Assembly: GCA_026988395.1 (NCBI GenBank)
Contig: JALSLI010000197.1
Span: 1 to 64,000 of the forward strand
Direction: 5' to 3'
Source of the DNA: Flavobacteriaceae bacterium
Lineage (GTDB): Bacteria; Bacteroidota; Bacteroidia; Flavobacteriales; Flavobacteriaceae
DNA length: 64,000 bases
Of this stretch, positions 1 to 10,877 are shown piece by piece (positions within the stretch are counted from its first letter, which is position 1; each line of letters begins with the position of its first letter). The notes under the pieces were generated by a model. The model was not told the DNA's origin. It made no database searches and was given only the letters and a program-made list of their open reading frames with translations. The translations under genes and the position numbers were made by a program.

Positions 1-53
1 AAAATCGGTTGAAAAAAACTAAGTAAATCCTGAAAACTTTTGAATGTATTTTT

Positions 54-77
54 TAATCCAATAACAAAATTGGATTA
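54..77. terminator. Inverted repeat followed by T-run, likely rho-independent terminator of an off-window gene
   Basis: taatccaat-aacaaa-attggatta followed by ttttt. Confidence 0.5.
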
Positions 78-82
78 TTTTT

Positions 83-122
83 CGATAAGTCGATAAGTCG
101 ATAAGTCGATAAGTCGATAAGT
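83..122. repeat. Tandem repeat, 5 exact copies of the 8-mer CGATAAGT
   Basis: Read directly: (cgataagt)x5 at 83-122. Confidence 0.97.
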
Positions 123-342
123 TAAAATCATACCTCTAATTTAAAAAAAGAAAATGGCATAAAAAATACCCAGTGGTAGGTAGTTTTTTAATTTAATAAA
201 TTTACATTAAATTGATAATCAGTACTTTATAAAAATGTGTTAAAATTAACCTTTTACAAAAAATTCCTATTTTATAAATATATGCGGTACTAATACATAA
301 AATATTAATCTATTTCATTTATTTTTGCCAAAAACAAAAAGT

Positions 343-2409
343 ATGCAAGATTCAAACCCCAACAACAGATATACCATAACAGCAGCGTTGCCGTACACAA
401 ACGGAGCAGTACACATTGGGCATTTGGCAGGTGTTTATGTTCCGGCAGATATATACAGCAGGTATTTACGAGGTATAAATAAAGACGTTTTATTTGTTTG
501 CGGAAGTGATGAACACGGAGTGCCAATTACATTACGTGCCAAAAAAGAAGGCATCACACCACAGCAAGTGGTAGATAAATACCATAAAATCATTAAGGAT
601 TCTTTTAACGAATTTGGTATTTCTTTTGATAATTATTCACGTACTTCCGCTAAGGTGCATTACGATACAGCATCACAATTTTTTAAAAAATTATACGAAA
701 ATGGTAAATTTATTGAAGAAACCAACCAACAATTATACGATGAAGAGGCAAAGCAATTTTTAGCCGACCGATTTGTTATTGGTACTTGTCCGAAATGTGG
801 CAATGAAGAAAGTTACGGTGATCAATGCGAAAAATGCGGCACCAGCCACAACGCAACCGATTTGATTAATCCGAAATCTGCCATTACCGGAAATATACCA
901 ACATTAAAAGAAACGAAACATTGGTATTTGCCTTTAAATGAATACGAATCTTGGTTAAGAGAGTGGATTGTTGAAGGTCATAAAAAAGATTGGAAAACCA
1001 ATGTATTAGGACAAGTAAAATCATGGTTAGATGACGGATTACGTCCGCGCGCAGTAACTCGTGATTTAGATTGGGGAATTCCGGTTCCTGTTAAAGGTGC
1101 CGAAGGAAAAGTGCTATATGTTTGGTTTGATGCACCTATCGGTTACATTTCGTCTACCAAAGAATGGGCAGAAAAAAACAATAAAGATTGGGAGCCGTAT
1201 TGGAAAGACAAAAACACCAAACTCATCCATTTTATAGGTAAAGACAATATTGTTTTTCACAGTATCATTTTTCCGGCGATGTTAAAAGCAGAAGGCAGTT
1301 ATATTTTACCGGCAAATGTTCCGGCAAACGAATTTTTAAATTTGGAAGGTAATAAAATTTCCACCTCTAAAAATTGGGCGGTTTGGTTGCACGAATATTT
1401 ACAAGATTTTCCTGATAAACAAGATGTTCTGCGTTATGTACTTACGGCAAATGCACCGGAAACAAAGGATAATGATTTTACTTGGAAAGATTTTCAAGCC
1501 AGAAACAACAATGAATTGGTTGCTGTTTTAGGTAATTTTATCAATCGTGTTGTGGTGCTTACAAATAAGTATTATAGCGGAATTGTGCCTAATCCTACAA
1601 ACTTAACAGATATAGATGAACAGGTTTTGGAAGCATTAAAATTTGCTCCGAAAAAAATCGGTAAATCCATAGAACGTTACCGTTTTAGAGAAGCATTAAA
1701 CGAAATGATGCAAGTTGCCAGATTAGGAAATAAATATTTAGCTGATGAAGAGCCTTGGAAAAAAGTAAAAACAGATGCAGAGCGAACAAAAACAATTATG
1801 TATGTAGCTTTACAGATAGCAACTGCATTATCGGTTTTAACCGAACCTTTTTTACCTTTTACTGCTAAAAAATTACAAAAAATCTTAAATATTGATACTG
1901 ATTTATCTTGGGAAGATGTACAAAAAAAAGCTGTTTTATTACCTGAAAATCATCAAATAGGTCAAGCCGAATTGTTGTTTTCTAAGATTGAAGATACCGA
2001 AATCGAGAAACAAATCGCTAAATTAGAAGCGACAAAAAAAGAAAATGAAACAGAAAAAAAGGAAGTTCCACCTCAAAAAGAAACCATTTCTTTTGATGAT
2101 TTTACTAAATTAGATATGCGAATAGGTACTATTTTAGAAGCCGAAAAAGTACCAAAAACCAAAAAATTACTAAAATTATTGGTAGATGTTGGTGTAGATA
2201 AACGCACAATTGTAAGTGGTATTGCCGAAAGCTTTAAACCTGAAGACATTATCGGACAAAAAGTAACAGTTTTAATTAATTTAGAACCTCGTAAAATAAA
2301 AGGCATAGAAAGTCAAGGAATGATACTAATGAGTGACACGAAAGATGGTAAATTAACTTTTATTGAGCCTGAAAATGATAAAACACAAAACGGTACTTTT
2401 GTTAGTTAA
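343..2409 (+). CDS. metG: Methionine--tRNA ligase with C-terminal tRNA-binding domain
   Basis: [25 protein letters not shown], zinc-knuckle [30 protein letters not shown]-terminal EMAP-like [17 protein letters not shown] at 343 is preferred over the TTG at 325. Confidence 0.97.
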   Translation: MQDSNPNNRYTITAALPYTNGAVHIGHLAGVYVPADIYSRYLRGINKDVLFVCGSDEHGVPITLRAKKEGITPQQVVDKYHKIIKDSFNEFGISFDNYSRTSAKVHYDTASQFFKKLYENGKFIEETNQQLYDEEAKQFLADRFVIGTCPKCGNEESYGDQCEKCGTSHNATDLINPKSAITGNIPTLKETKHWYLPLNEYESWLREWIVEGHKKDWKTNVLGQVKSWLDDGLRPRAVTRDLDWGIPVPVKGAEGKVLYVWFDAPIGYISSTKEWAEKNNKDWEPYWKDKNTKLIHFIGKDNIVFHSIIFPAMLKAEGSYILPANVPANEFLNLEGNKISTSKNWAVWLHEYLQDFPDKQDVLRYVLTANAPETKDNDFTWKDFQARNNNELVAVLGNFINRVVVLTNKYYSGIVPNPTNLTDIDEQVLEALKFAPKKIGKSIERYRFREALNEMMQVARLGNKYLADEEPWKKVKTDAERTKTIMYVALQIATALSVLTEPFLPFTAKKLQKILNIDTDLSWEDVQKKAVLLPENHQIGQAELLFSKIEDTEIEKQIAKLEATKKENETEKKEVPPQKETISFDDFTKLDMRIGTILEAEKVPKTKKLLKLLVDVGVDKRTIVSGIAESFKPEDIIGQKVTVLINLEPRKIKGIESQGMILMSDTKDGKLTFIEPENDKTQNGTFVS

Positions 2410-2459
2410 AATGCAACAAAAATGTTAAATGTTTAAAAATCATTAATTTTTTTAATCCA

Positions 2460-2493
2460 TTTGGTGTTAAATTATACAAAAAGTGTATCTTTG
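2460..2493 (+). promoter_or_regulatory. Bacteroidota-type promoter (-33 TTTG, -7 TATCTTTG)
   Basis: tttg at 2460-2463, tatctttg at 2486-2493. The same -7 sequence precedes tatA and the rhodanese gene in this window. Confidence 0.55.
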
Positions 2494-2497
2494 CACC

Positions 2498-2572
2498 GTT
2501 AAATTTTTATAATTTAACACTTTTTCTTTTTCATAGCAATTTCCCATTCACCGAAAGGTGAATGGGTTTTTT
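2498..2572 (+). ncRNA. Candidate ~75-nt small RNA (5' hairpin plus 3' rho-independent terminator)
   Basis: gttaaatt-tttat-aatttaac hairpin, then cccattcacc-gaaa-ggtgaatggg-tttttt. No ORF, and it sits between convergent genes. Confidence 0.4.
2543..2572 (+). terminator. Rho-independent terminator
   Basis: 10-bp stem cccattcacc/ggtgaatggg, GAAA tetraloop, T6. Confidence 0.85.
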
Positions 2573-3533
2573 ACTTTATCATTTGTTCGTAAGTAAGAAT
2601 AGTGGCATAGCCTTTTTCTTTAAAATATGCTGGCGTAGCCTTGTTTCCGGTAACTAAAACGAAGTCACCTCCCCAAGCACCTAAACTTTTAATGGCACCA
2701 AAATAATCCGTAAAAAGGATTTCTTTTATTGGTTTTTGATTTAAAATTAGAGATAAAATTTGTTCATGCTCGGTGATAATAAGCTCAAACTCATCTAATT
2801 TTAAGCCTTTATTTAGTAGTTTTTTGGTTATTTCTGTTATCTTTTTTATTTGAATTTCTTTGTTTTTTGTGTTTTTTTGATATGTTTTTATGGCATTTCT
2901 ACTATTTTTTTTAGTATTTAGATAAACAAAAAAAAGATTTTTTTTAAAAATTGGATTAAAAAAAACAGGATTTATAACAGGTTTTTTATCTTCTAATTTA
3001 TAAGTAATTGGCGAGTTGTTTTGAGCACAAGCAATATCATAAGCCGAACCGCCAAAAACTTTAAACTGTAATTTAAATGCATCTACCTTTGCCCATTGAG
3101 CAATGTTATTTATTAATGTTGATGATGTGCCTAATCCCCAATTTAATGGAAAATTTGTTTTTGTTTTGATGTAAAAACTTTCATTTTCAGTTAAAAATCC
3201 CGGATTTAATTGCTTTGCCTCGATTAAAATTTCTTGTAGTTTTTGTGCAATTTCTTGCTCTTTTTTACTCATTAAACGTTCACATTTAATGGTAAAATCT
3301 GGCAATTTAAATTCACATTGAAACCAATAATTGTCTTTTTCATCTAAGCTTTTCCATAAAAGACGGTTATTATTAGTTGTTTTTGAAATAGTTTTTAAAG
3401 GTAAAATTTCTAATGATTGTCCGTATTTTGTAGGTAAAGCAAGAGCTTCTGCACCATCTAAAACTAAATATTCGGCTGTGATAAGTAATTTTCCGTTACT
3501 GTAATATTTAGACACAATTTTATTTATTAGCAA
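2571..3533 (-). CDS. GHMP kinase family protein (mevalonate-kinase-like, GYDIA-type)
   Basis: GKLLITAEYLVLDGAEALALPT, LNWGLGTSSTLINNIA, FGGSAYDIACAQ. Confidence 0.85.
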   Translation of the reverse strand: MLINKIVSKYYSNGKLLITAEYLVLDGAEALALPTKYGQSLEILPLKTISKTTNNNRLLWKSLDEKDNYWFQCEFKLPDFTIKCERLMSKKEQEIAQKLQEILIEAKQLNPGFLTENESFYIKTKTNFPLNWGLGTSSTLINNIAQWAKVDAFKLQFKVFGGSAYDIACAQNNSPITYKLEDKKPVINPVFFNPIFKKNLFFVYLNTKKNSRNAIKTYQKNTKNKEIQIKKITEITKKLLNKGLKLDEFELIITEHEQILSLILNQKPIKEILFTDYFGAIKSLGAWGGDFVLVTGNKATPAYFKEKGYATILTYEQMIK

Positions 3534-4638
3534 TTAAATTTATTATTTTTAGAGCATTCTGTTTATTATCAAATAGTTTTAGTGCTTTTTTGCGTTTTTC
3601 AATTTCATCTTTACCGTATTCATTTTCAAAACACCATCTAATTTTTTCTTTAAATTCATTGTTACAATCGGCTATTTCACATAAATTTTCAAGACCTGTA
3701 TCTTCTACCATAGCATTATTTACTACACAAAACCGACTTTGAAAAAGAGCATAAATAAGTTTTAGTTTAATACCTGTTTTTTGAAATGTTGGCAAAACAT
3801 TTACTTGTGTTTCTTTAAACAATTCTTCTAATTTATTAGATGAATCCAGTTTAACAAATGAGATATTTTTATAAAGTTGTATTTCATTTTTTATTTCAGG
3901 GTGTGCATAGCTGCCGGCAACAACCAAAGGATATTCTAAATCTTTAAAAACCTTAAATAAATATTTGCATGCTTTTAAATTATCTGCTACTCTTAGATCA
4001 CCATGATACATCGCAAATTTTCCTTTTCCTGATAAATTTTTGACCTCATTATTTTTATGAAAAACAGGGATGTATTTTGCTTTATCTCCAAATTTATTTT
4101 TAAAATAACGTTGTTCGTAAGGAGATATGGTTAAAATATAGGTTGCTTTTTGTAAAATTTTCTCGTAAGATTTTAGTTTTTTAGCCTCTTGTTTAAAAAA
4201 AGATTTTCTAGGTAATTTACTTTCACTTTTAGCTAATCCTAAATAATATTTGTGCTCAATATTATGTGTTCTTACCAGTATTATCCTATTTTTAAAATCA
4301 TAATCATTTAAAGGATAAGTAGTATGTAAGCCTTCAAACAAAATAGGATGTTGGTCTTTTAGCAAGTTTTTTATAAGGTTAGAATTGCTTCTGGATTTTA
4401 CAATAAAAGGCTTGGAAGACAATAAATTTAAAGGTGATTTTGAACGTTTGTAGTAAAAAATTTCTTCACAATATTTTTCCAGTTCTTTAGATTTTCCTTT
4501 ACCGTATTCAAAAGTGTGTAATACAATATTTAATCCTAATTTATGTAGTACTTTTATTTTAAAAAAAACATCTATTACTCCGCCATAATTTGGCGGAAAT
4601 GGAACGTCAAACGAAACAATATGTATGGTTTTTTTCAA
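3520..4638 (-). CDS. Glycosyltransferase, GT4-like
   Basis: N-terminal SFDVPFPPNYGGVIDVFFKI; YHGDLRVADNLKACKYLFKVF; VNVLPTFQKTGIKLKLIYAL. Confidence 0.75.
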   Translation of the reverse strand: MKKTIHIVSFDVPFPPNYGGVIDVFFKIKVLHKLGLNIVLHTFEYGKGKSKELEKYCEEIFYYKRSKSPLNLLSSKPFIVKSRSNSNLIKNLLKDQHPILFEGLHTTYPLNDYDFKNRIILVRTHNIEHKYYLGLAKSESKLPRKSFFKQEAKKLKSYEKILQKATYILTISPYEQRYFKNKFGDKAKYIPVFHKNNEVKNLSGKGKFAMYHGDLRVADNLKACKYLFKVFKDLEYPLVVAGSYAHPEIKNEIQLYKNISFVKLDSSNKLEELFKETQVNVLPTFQKTGIKLKLIYALFQSRFCVVNNAMVEDTGLENLCEIADCNNEFKEKIRWCFENEYGKDEIEKRKKALKLFDNKQNALKIINLIANK

Positions 4639-4670
4639 AAAATAGTTTTAATGGAACAAAAGTAAATAAA

Positions 4671-4697
4671 AAAAGGTTGCCAATTAGCAACCCTTTT
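4671..4697 (-). terminator. Terminator downstream of M13 peptidase gene
   Basis: ggttgc-caatta-gcaacc; on the minus strand followed by TTTTTTT. Confidence 0.75.
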
Positions 4698-4714
4698 AGA
4701 AATACGTTTAATTT

Positions 4715-6772
4715 TTACCAAATCCTAACACGATCTTCAGGTTTTAAATACATTTTATCGCCTTCCTTTACTTGAAATGCCTTATAAAAAGCATCTACAT
4801 TTTTTAGAGGCATATATGCTCGGTACATTCCCGGAGCATGTGGATTAGTTTTAATTAAATTTCGTAAAGCATCTTCTCTCATTTTGGTTCTCCATACAGT
4901 TGCCCAAGACATAAAGAAGCGTTGATCAGGAGTAAAACCGTCAATTTTACCCGGTTTTTTCGTGTTTTTATAATTTAATTGTAATGCATCATATGCTACG
5001 TTTACGCCTCCTAAATCACCAATATTTTCACCTAAATTAAATTTACCATTTAGAAAAACGCCGGGCAATGCTTCTATTTGATTAAATTGTTCCTCTAGTT
5101 TTTTACCTCTTTCGGCAAAATTCTTTTCATCTTCTTTTGTCCACCAATTATTTAGATTTCCATCGCCGTCATATCTTGCTCCGGAATCATCAAAACTATG
5201 GGATATTTCGTGACCGATAACTGCTCCTATTCCGCCGTAATTCACGGCATCGTCTGCTTTATAATTATAAAAAGGAGGTTGTAAAATTGCTGCCGGAAAT
5301 ACAATTTCATTATTTGGAGGATTAAAATAAGCATTTACCGTTTGTGGCGACATATGCCATTCGGTTTTGTCAACAGGTTTTCCTATTTTAGCCATATTTT
5401 CATCAAAACGAAATTTAGAAACCGCTTTTCTATTTTCATAATATGAATTTTCTTTATTTACTTTTAATTTTGAATAGTCTTTCCATTTATCCGGATAAGC
5501 AATTTTAACCGTCATTTTATGCAGCTTTGCAATGGCATTTTCTTTTGTTTTATCACTCATCCATTCAACTTTTTTAATACGTTGTTCAAAAGCTGTTTGA
5601 ATGTTTTTAATCATTTTTTCCGCTTTTGCTTTAGCTTGGGGTGGAAATTTTTTGGCTACATATAATTTTCCTAAAGCTTCACCAACAGAGCCGTTAACAA
5701 CACTTAAACCTCTTTCTTTAATAGGCCTTTGTTTTTTAGAACCTCTTAGCGTTTTGCTGTAAAACTCCCAATTTGCTTTATCAATATCTTGGGTTAAAGA
5801 TCCTGCCGCACCATCGATTATATTCCATTTTAAGTAATCTTTAATGGTATTGATGTCTGTATTGTTTAAAACAGAATTTAACGATTTAAAATATTTTGGG
5901 TCTGTAACAATTAATGTATCAATGTTTTTTAGACCCAAATCTTTAAAATATTTTTTCATATCCAAAACCGGTGTCATTTTAGCAATTTCTTCAATGGATC
6001 TAGGGTTATATCGTTTTCGATCATCTCGATTTTCTTCTTTTGTTTTTCTGGGTATTGCTAATGCAGTTTCAAATGCAAGGATTTTTTTAGCCTTTTCTTC
6101 CGGATTTTTTTCATTGATAAATGTTAACATTCTAGCGATATGTTCTTCGTATTTTTTTAATTTTTCTTTTGTATCAGCATCTTTATCAACATAATAATCG
6201 CGACTTAAGCCCAAACCGGCAGGAAATAAAAAGACGGTGTTTTCATTAGATTTTTTAGGATGTGAACCTACATACAAGCCAAAAAAACCGGGACCTCCGT
6301 AAGGTTGTGTTTTGGTCATAAAATTTTGTACATCTTTTAAATCTTTAATTCCATCCACTTTTTTTAATAGCGGAATAATTGGTTGGATACCATTTTTATT
6401 TCTTGTAGCCAAATCCGTATAAGATTGAAAAAGATATACTGCTTTTTGTTGGTCTGTAATTTCGTTTTGTTTAGCATCTTTTAATGCGTTATTTTTCATT
6501 TCATTTTCTAATATTGCCAACACATCATCATCGGTTTTTTTACGAAGTTCGTTAAAACTTCCCCAAGAGGTTCGGTCGGCCGGAATTTCGGTTCTCTTTA
6601 ACCAATTGCCGTTTACATATTTAAAGAAATCATCTTTCGGACTAACTAAGGTGTCGATATTTTCTAATTCGATTCCCGGTGTTTTTGCTATTTCTCTTTT
6701 TTGTTTTTCCGCTTTACAAGAAAAAAGAGCAATTACAATACTCATTGCAATAATTGTTTTTGTTGTTTTCAT
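4715..6772 (-). CDS. M13 family metallopeptidase, lipoprotein
   Basis: HEISHSFDDSGARYD (HExxH), lipobox-like IALFSC; ATG at 6772 preferred over 6814. Confidence 0.95.
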   Translation of the reverse strand: MKTTKTIIAMSIVIALFSCKAEKQKREIAKTPGIELENIDTLVSPKDDFFKYVNGNWLKRTEIPADRTSWGSFNELRKKTDDDVLAILENEMKNNALKDAKQNEITDQQKAVYLFQSYTDLATRNKNGIQPIIPLLKKVDGIKDLKDVQNFMTKTQPYGGPGFFGLYVGSHPKKSNENTVFLFPAGLGLSRDYYVDKDADTKEKLKKYEEHIARMLTFINEKNPEEKAKKILAFETALAIPRKTKEENRDDRKRYNPRSIEEIAKMTPVLDMKKYFKDLGLKNIDTLIVTDPKYFKSLNSVLNNTDINTIKDYLKWNIIDGAAGSLTQDIDKANWEFYSKTLRGSKKQRPIKERGLSVVNGSVGEALGKLYVAKKFPPQAKAKAEKMIKNIQTAFEQRIKKVEWMSDKTKENAIAKLHKMTVKIAYPDKWKDYSKLKVNKENSYYENRKAVSKFRFDENMAKIGKPVDKTEWHMSPQTVNAYFNPPNNEIVFPAAILQPPFYNYKADDAVNYGGIGAVIGHEISHSFDDSGARYDGDGNLNNWWTKEDEKNFAERGKKLEEQFNQIEALPGVFLNGKFNLGENIGDLGGVNVAYDALQLNYKNTKKPGKIDGFTPDQRFFMSWATVWRTKMREDALRNLIKTNPHAPGMYRAYMPLKNVDAFYKAFQVKEGDKMYLKPEDRVRIW

Positions 6773-6804
6773 TTTGTTGATATTTATATAGTGTATTTTT
6801 ATTT

Positions 6805-9030
6805 TTAGAACCAAAATCCGATATTAATATGCCAATAATTTTGATTGTTATCAGGTGACCAAGCATATTTAAGCTCCAAAGGGCCAATAAACGAATCGTA
6901 ACCATAACCAATGGCATATCCGGTTTTTAAATTGTCGAATGCGGTACCGTTTGAAAAAATTTTGCTATTAAGACCTGCGGCATTTCCGATAAGGTTTAAA
7001 TAGTGTTTTTTTAAAAATTCATATTGTATTTTAGCTTGTCCTTTTATAAATGCTTTGTTTTGAAGTGATGCAAATTCATAACCGTAAAAAGGTTTGTAAT
7101 TATTTACTAGATTCTGATTATTTCCACCAAGCGAATAAATAAACGAAGGTGAACTATTGCCAAAAACCGAACCTAAATCCGTTTGTAATTGAAGCGTAAC
7201 ATTTTTGTGGAATGTTTGTGCATAACCTAATTTTGCCTTGATAATAGAAAAGGTTTCCAACTCAACATTGTTATAATTTGATGAAGCAAAGTAAATATCA
7301 TAACTACCATTAAAATACCAACCTTTTTTGGTAAAATATTTTCGATCATAAGTGTCTAAAATAACATTTCCGAAAACGCTAAAATAATTTCGATTATCAA
7401 AAAATATTTTCTGATTAATTGCATTATTTGTAAAAATTCGTTCGTATTTATGTTTAGCTCCTATTTTTAAGGCGAATTTTTCAGCAAATTTAGATAAAAG
7501 ATAAAATTGGTTGGTTAAGTCATTATATTTTATACTTTGCGGAGTATTAAAGATTGTAGTAGTACTGTTTTTATCGATAATATAATTTTTTTTAAACGAA
7601 GTATATTTAGAATTTACGCCAATTTGCCAATGGTAGCCATTATCTACCAAATAATCTACATTAAACCGGATATTGTCTCCAATAATAAAATCTGCCGAAA
7701 AAATGTCGTTATTGGTTAAAGCATGTTTTGATGTAAAATTGATAAGTACACCGGTTTTAAACAAATCATCATAATGAGCACTTAATTGTAGGCTATTGGA
7801 TATTTCTGATTCTTTTACATTAAAATCAATATCCGTTTTGTTGTTTTTTAAAAAAGTAAATTTATAATCCACACTTTTAAAATTTCCGGTAGCCATTAAA
7901 CCATTAATTGAGGTGTTAAATTGCTTGTATGTTAAAGAGTCATTTTCTTTAAGATTTAATTTAGAAAGAATGTAATTACGTGTATAATTTTTAGAACCGT
8001 GAATCTTAATTTTATTAATTTTAATGTATTCTTTTTCGTGTAATTTTACTCTTTTTTGTTGCTGTACCGGTTTTTTTTGTTGTTGAATTGCGATTGCTTC
8101 GAGGAAATCTGCATCTTCTAAGGCTATTTTTTCTCCTAAATCTATTAATTCTTTAGTTTTATCAAACGATATAACCGAATATCCTTTTATATTTGGATGC
8201 ATATAAATATCAGTATTGTTTTTATTTTGAACATCTTCATCATACATCTGAAAACTAATAATTTGCATAATCATTTTAGGAGCAGAATCCAAAGCTTGGC
8301 GTTTTTCCAATTTATCTTGCACATCGACACCTATGATAACATCTACGTCCTTGTTTTTCATAATATCGATAGGAAAATTATCTACAATTCCGCCATCTAC
8401 AAGTAATTTTCCGTCAATTTCAACAGGTTCCAGTAGTGTAGGGAAAGCACCGCTTGCTTTAACGGCTAATGGTAAAAAACCTTTTTCCATTACTACTTTG
8501 TCTCCATTTTCAATATCTGTTGCAACGCAATAAAACGGTATGGGTAATTTTTTAAAATTAGAAACATTATGCACGTGTTTGGTTAGTTTGGTCATTTCGT
8601 TTAATATATTTTGCCCTTTTGATAAAGCAACAGGCAAACCAACTTTCCAATTTTTTATTGGTAAGGTAAGTGCGTATTTTTCGGAATTTTGTTTTTGATA
8701 AAACGAATATTTTTCTCTTGGAATATTGTCTTGAATCAATTCATCAAAATTGTATGAATTAATAATCGAGTCGATTTGTTTGGCATTATATCCTGATGCA
8801 TATAAACCGCCAATCATTGCTCCGGCACTGGTTCCGCCAATGTAATCCACACGAACACCTAGACTGTCTAAAACTTTTAAAACACCAATATGCGCAAATC
8901 CTTTTGCTCCTCCGCCTGATAAAACCAATCCTACTTTTAAATCTTTACGATAGTCTTTTGACTCTTGTTTTTCTTGTGAAAAAACAAAACTTGAAAAAAT
9001 TAGAAAAAGGAGAATCCACGTGTTTTTCAT
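6805..9030 (-). CDS. Patatin-like phospholipase with POTRA/BamA-like C-terminal beta-barrel
   Basis: LSGGGAKGFAHIGVL, GGTSAGAMIGG, VDGGIVDNFP; C-terminal barrel ending in WHINIGFWF. Confidence 0.92.
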   Translation of the reverse strand: MKNTWILLFLIFSSFVFSQEKQESKDYRKDLKVGLVLSGGGAKGFAHIGVLKVLDSLGVRVDYIGGTSAGAMIGGLYASGYNAKQIDSIINSYNFDELIQDNIPREKYSFYQKQNSEKYALTLPIKNWKVGLPVALSKGQNILNEMTKLTKHVHNVSNFKKLPIPFYCVATDIENGDKVVMEKGFLPLAVKASGAFPTLLEPVEIDGKLLVDGGIVDNFPIDIMKNKDVDVIIGVDVQDKLEKRQALDSAPKMIMQIISFQMYDEDVQNKNNTDIYMHPNIKGYSVISFDKTKELIDLGEKIALEDADFLEAIAIQQQKKPVQQQKRVKLHEKEYIKINKIKIHGSKNYTRNYILSKLNLKENDSLTYKQFNTSINGLMATGNFKSVDYKFTFLKNNKTDIDFNVKESEISNSLQLSAHYDDLFKTGVLINFTSKHALTNNDIFSADFIIGDNIRFNVDYLVDNGYHWQIGVNSKYTSFKKNYIIDKNSTTTIFNTPQSIKYNDLTNQFYLLSKFAEKFALKIGAKHKYERIFTNNAINQKIFFDNRNYFSVFGNVILDTYDRKYFTKKGWYFNGSYDIYFASSNYNNVELETFSIIKAKLGYAQTFHKNVTLQLQTDLGSVFGNSSPSFIYSLGGNNQNLVNNYKPFYGYEFASLQNKAFIKGQAKIQYEFLKKHYLNLIGNAAGLNSKIFSNGTAFDNLKTGYAIGYGYDSFIGPLELKYAWSPDNNQNYWHINIGFWF

Positions 9031-9033
9031 CTT

Positions 9034-10860
9034 TTATCGAATAGAAGTAGTACTTAGACCAAAAGTATTAACTTTTTTATTAAAATGCAAAAAAATTTTT
9101 TCCGCTTTATCCTTGCCAATTATTTCTGTTAGACGTTCTAGACTTGCTTTTGTTACACGTTTAACAGATTTTAATTCTTTTAAAAGTTTTTCTTTTGTTT
9201 TATCACCAATTCCATGTATTAAATCGAGTTCTGATGTGATGGCAGATTTACTGCGTTTATTGCGATGATGTGTAATACCAAAACGGTGTGCTTCGTCTCG
9301 TAAACGTTGAATGATTTTTAGGGTTTCCGATTTTTTATCGAGATATAACGGAATGGGATCTTCCGGATAAAAAAGTTCTTCTAATCGTTTCGCAATTCCT
9401 ATTATGGCAACCTTTCGGCGTAAGCCTAGTTTCTCTAAACTTTTAACGGCAGAGGATAATTGCCCTTTTCCTCCATCAATAATAATGAGTTGAGGTAGCG
9501 TTTGTTTTTCATCTAATAATCGTTTGTATCTGCGGTAAACGACTTCTTCCATAGAAGCAAAGTCATTTGGACCTTCTACGGTTTTTATATTAAAATGTCT
9601 GTAATCTTTTTTGCTTGGTTTGCCATTTTTAAACACCACGCAAGCTGCAACCGGATTTGTACCTTGAATATTAGAATTATCAAAACACTCGATATGTCGC
9701 GGTTCTACCAACAAGTGCAAATCTTTTTTCATTTGCGACATAATGCGATTTACATGTCGTTCAGGATCGGTAATTTTTACCTGCTTAAACTGTTCTTGAC
9801 GGAAGTATTTTGCATTTCGTAAAGAGAGTTCTACAATCCGTTTTTTATCACCCGTTTTTGGAATGGTTACTTTTATGGTTTCGCCTAAATCTACTTTAAA
9901 CGGTACGTAAATTTCTTTGGTTATCGAGTTAAATCGTTGACGGATTTCAACGATAAACAATTCTAATATTTCTTTATCGGTTTCGGCTAATTTTTTTTTG
10001 ATTTCGGTAGTGTGTGATTGAATAATATTGCCGTTTACAATTTTTAAAAAATTCGCGTAAGCAAAATTTTCGTCAGATATAATACTAAACACATCTACAT
10101 TAGAAATACTAGGGTTTACAATGGTAGATTTTGCTTGGTAATTTTGTAATAAATCTAATTTTTCTTTTATTTTTTGTGCTTCTTCAAACTCCATTTTTTC
10201 AGCAAATTCATGCATCATTTCTTTAAAACGAGCTAAGGATTGTGCAAAATTTCCTTTAATAATATGTTTTATTGCTTTAATATCTTGGTTGTAATCGCTT
10301 TCGGTTTGCAGTCCTTCGCAAGCTCCTTTACAGTTTTTTATATGGTATTCTAAACACACTTTGTGTTTTTTATTTTGAATGTTTTCTACCGATAAATTAA
10401 AGTTGCAAGTACGTAACGGATACAATTCTTTTATTAAAGAGAGTAATGCTCGTGCTGTTCTCACCGAAGTATAAGGACCAAAATATTCCGAACCGTCTTT
10501 TATAACACGTCTGGTTAAAAACACACGAGGAAATCGCTCTTTTTTAATACAAATAAACGGATAAGATTTGTCGTCTTTAAGTAAAATGTTATATCGAGGT
10601 TGGTATTTTTTTATAAGATTATTTTCTAATAATAAAGCATCCGTTTCAGTTTCAACTACAATATGTTCAATTTTTACGATTTTCTGAACAAGAATACGGG
10701 TTTTTCCGTTTTCATGATTTTTAGTAAAATAAGAACTTACTCTTTTTTTTAAGTTTTTGGCTTTCCCAACGTATATTACAGTGTCCTTTTTATCGTAATA
10801 CAAGTAAACGCCCGCACTATCAGGTAATGTTTTTACTTGTAATGATAAATTATTGTCCAA
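9034..10860 (-). CDS. uvrC: Excinuclease ABC subunit C
   Basis: GIY-YIG N-terminus LPDSAGVYLYYDKKDTVIYVGKAKNLKKRVSSYF, UVR motif, C-terminal HhH domain. Confidence 0.97.
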   Translation of the reverse strand: MDNNLSLQVKTLPDSAGVYLYYDKKDTVIYVGKAKNLKKRVSSYFTKNHENGKTRILVQKIVKIEHIVVETETDALLLENNLIKKYQPRYNILLKDDKSYPFICIKKERFPRVFLTRRVIKDGSEYFGPYTSVRTARALLSLIKELYPLRTCNFNLSVENIQNKKHKVCLEYHIKNCKGACEGLQTESDYNQDIKAIKHIIKGNFAQSLARFKEMMHEFAEKMEFEEAQKIKEKLDLLQNYQAKSTIVNPSISNVDVFSIISDENFAYANFLKIVNGNIIQSHTTEIKKKLAETDKEILELFIVEIRQRFNSITKEIYVPFKVDLGETIKVTIPKTGDKKRIVELSLRNAKYFRQEQFKQVKITDPERHVNRIMSQMKKDLHLLVEPRHIECFDNSNIQGTNPVAACVVFKNGKPSKKDYRHFNIKTVEGPNDFASMEEVVYRRYKRLLDEKQTLPQLIIIDGGKGQLSSAVKSLEKLGLRRKVAIIGIAKRLEELFYPEDPIPLYLDKKSETLKIIQRLRDEAHRFGITHHRNKRSKSAITSELDLIHGIGDKTKEKLLKELKSVKRVTKASLERLTEIIGKDKAEKIFLHFNKKVNTFGLSTTSIR

Positions 10861-10877
10861 TTTTTATAGAATTGTTT

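Noticed and set aside
83-122. CRISPR-like repeat
   Set aside because: Units are 8 bp and contiguous with no spacers; simple tandem repeat
305-526. Antisense ORF overlapping metG start
   Set aside because: Low-complexity translation fully opposite a strongly conserved gene; no family features
5844-6194. 116-aa plus-strand ORF opposite the M13 peptidase
   Set aside because: Shadow ORF of an AT-rich conserved gene; hydrophobic/Phe-Ser-rich translation typical of antisense
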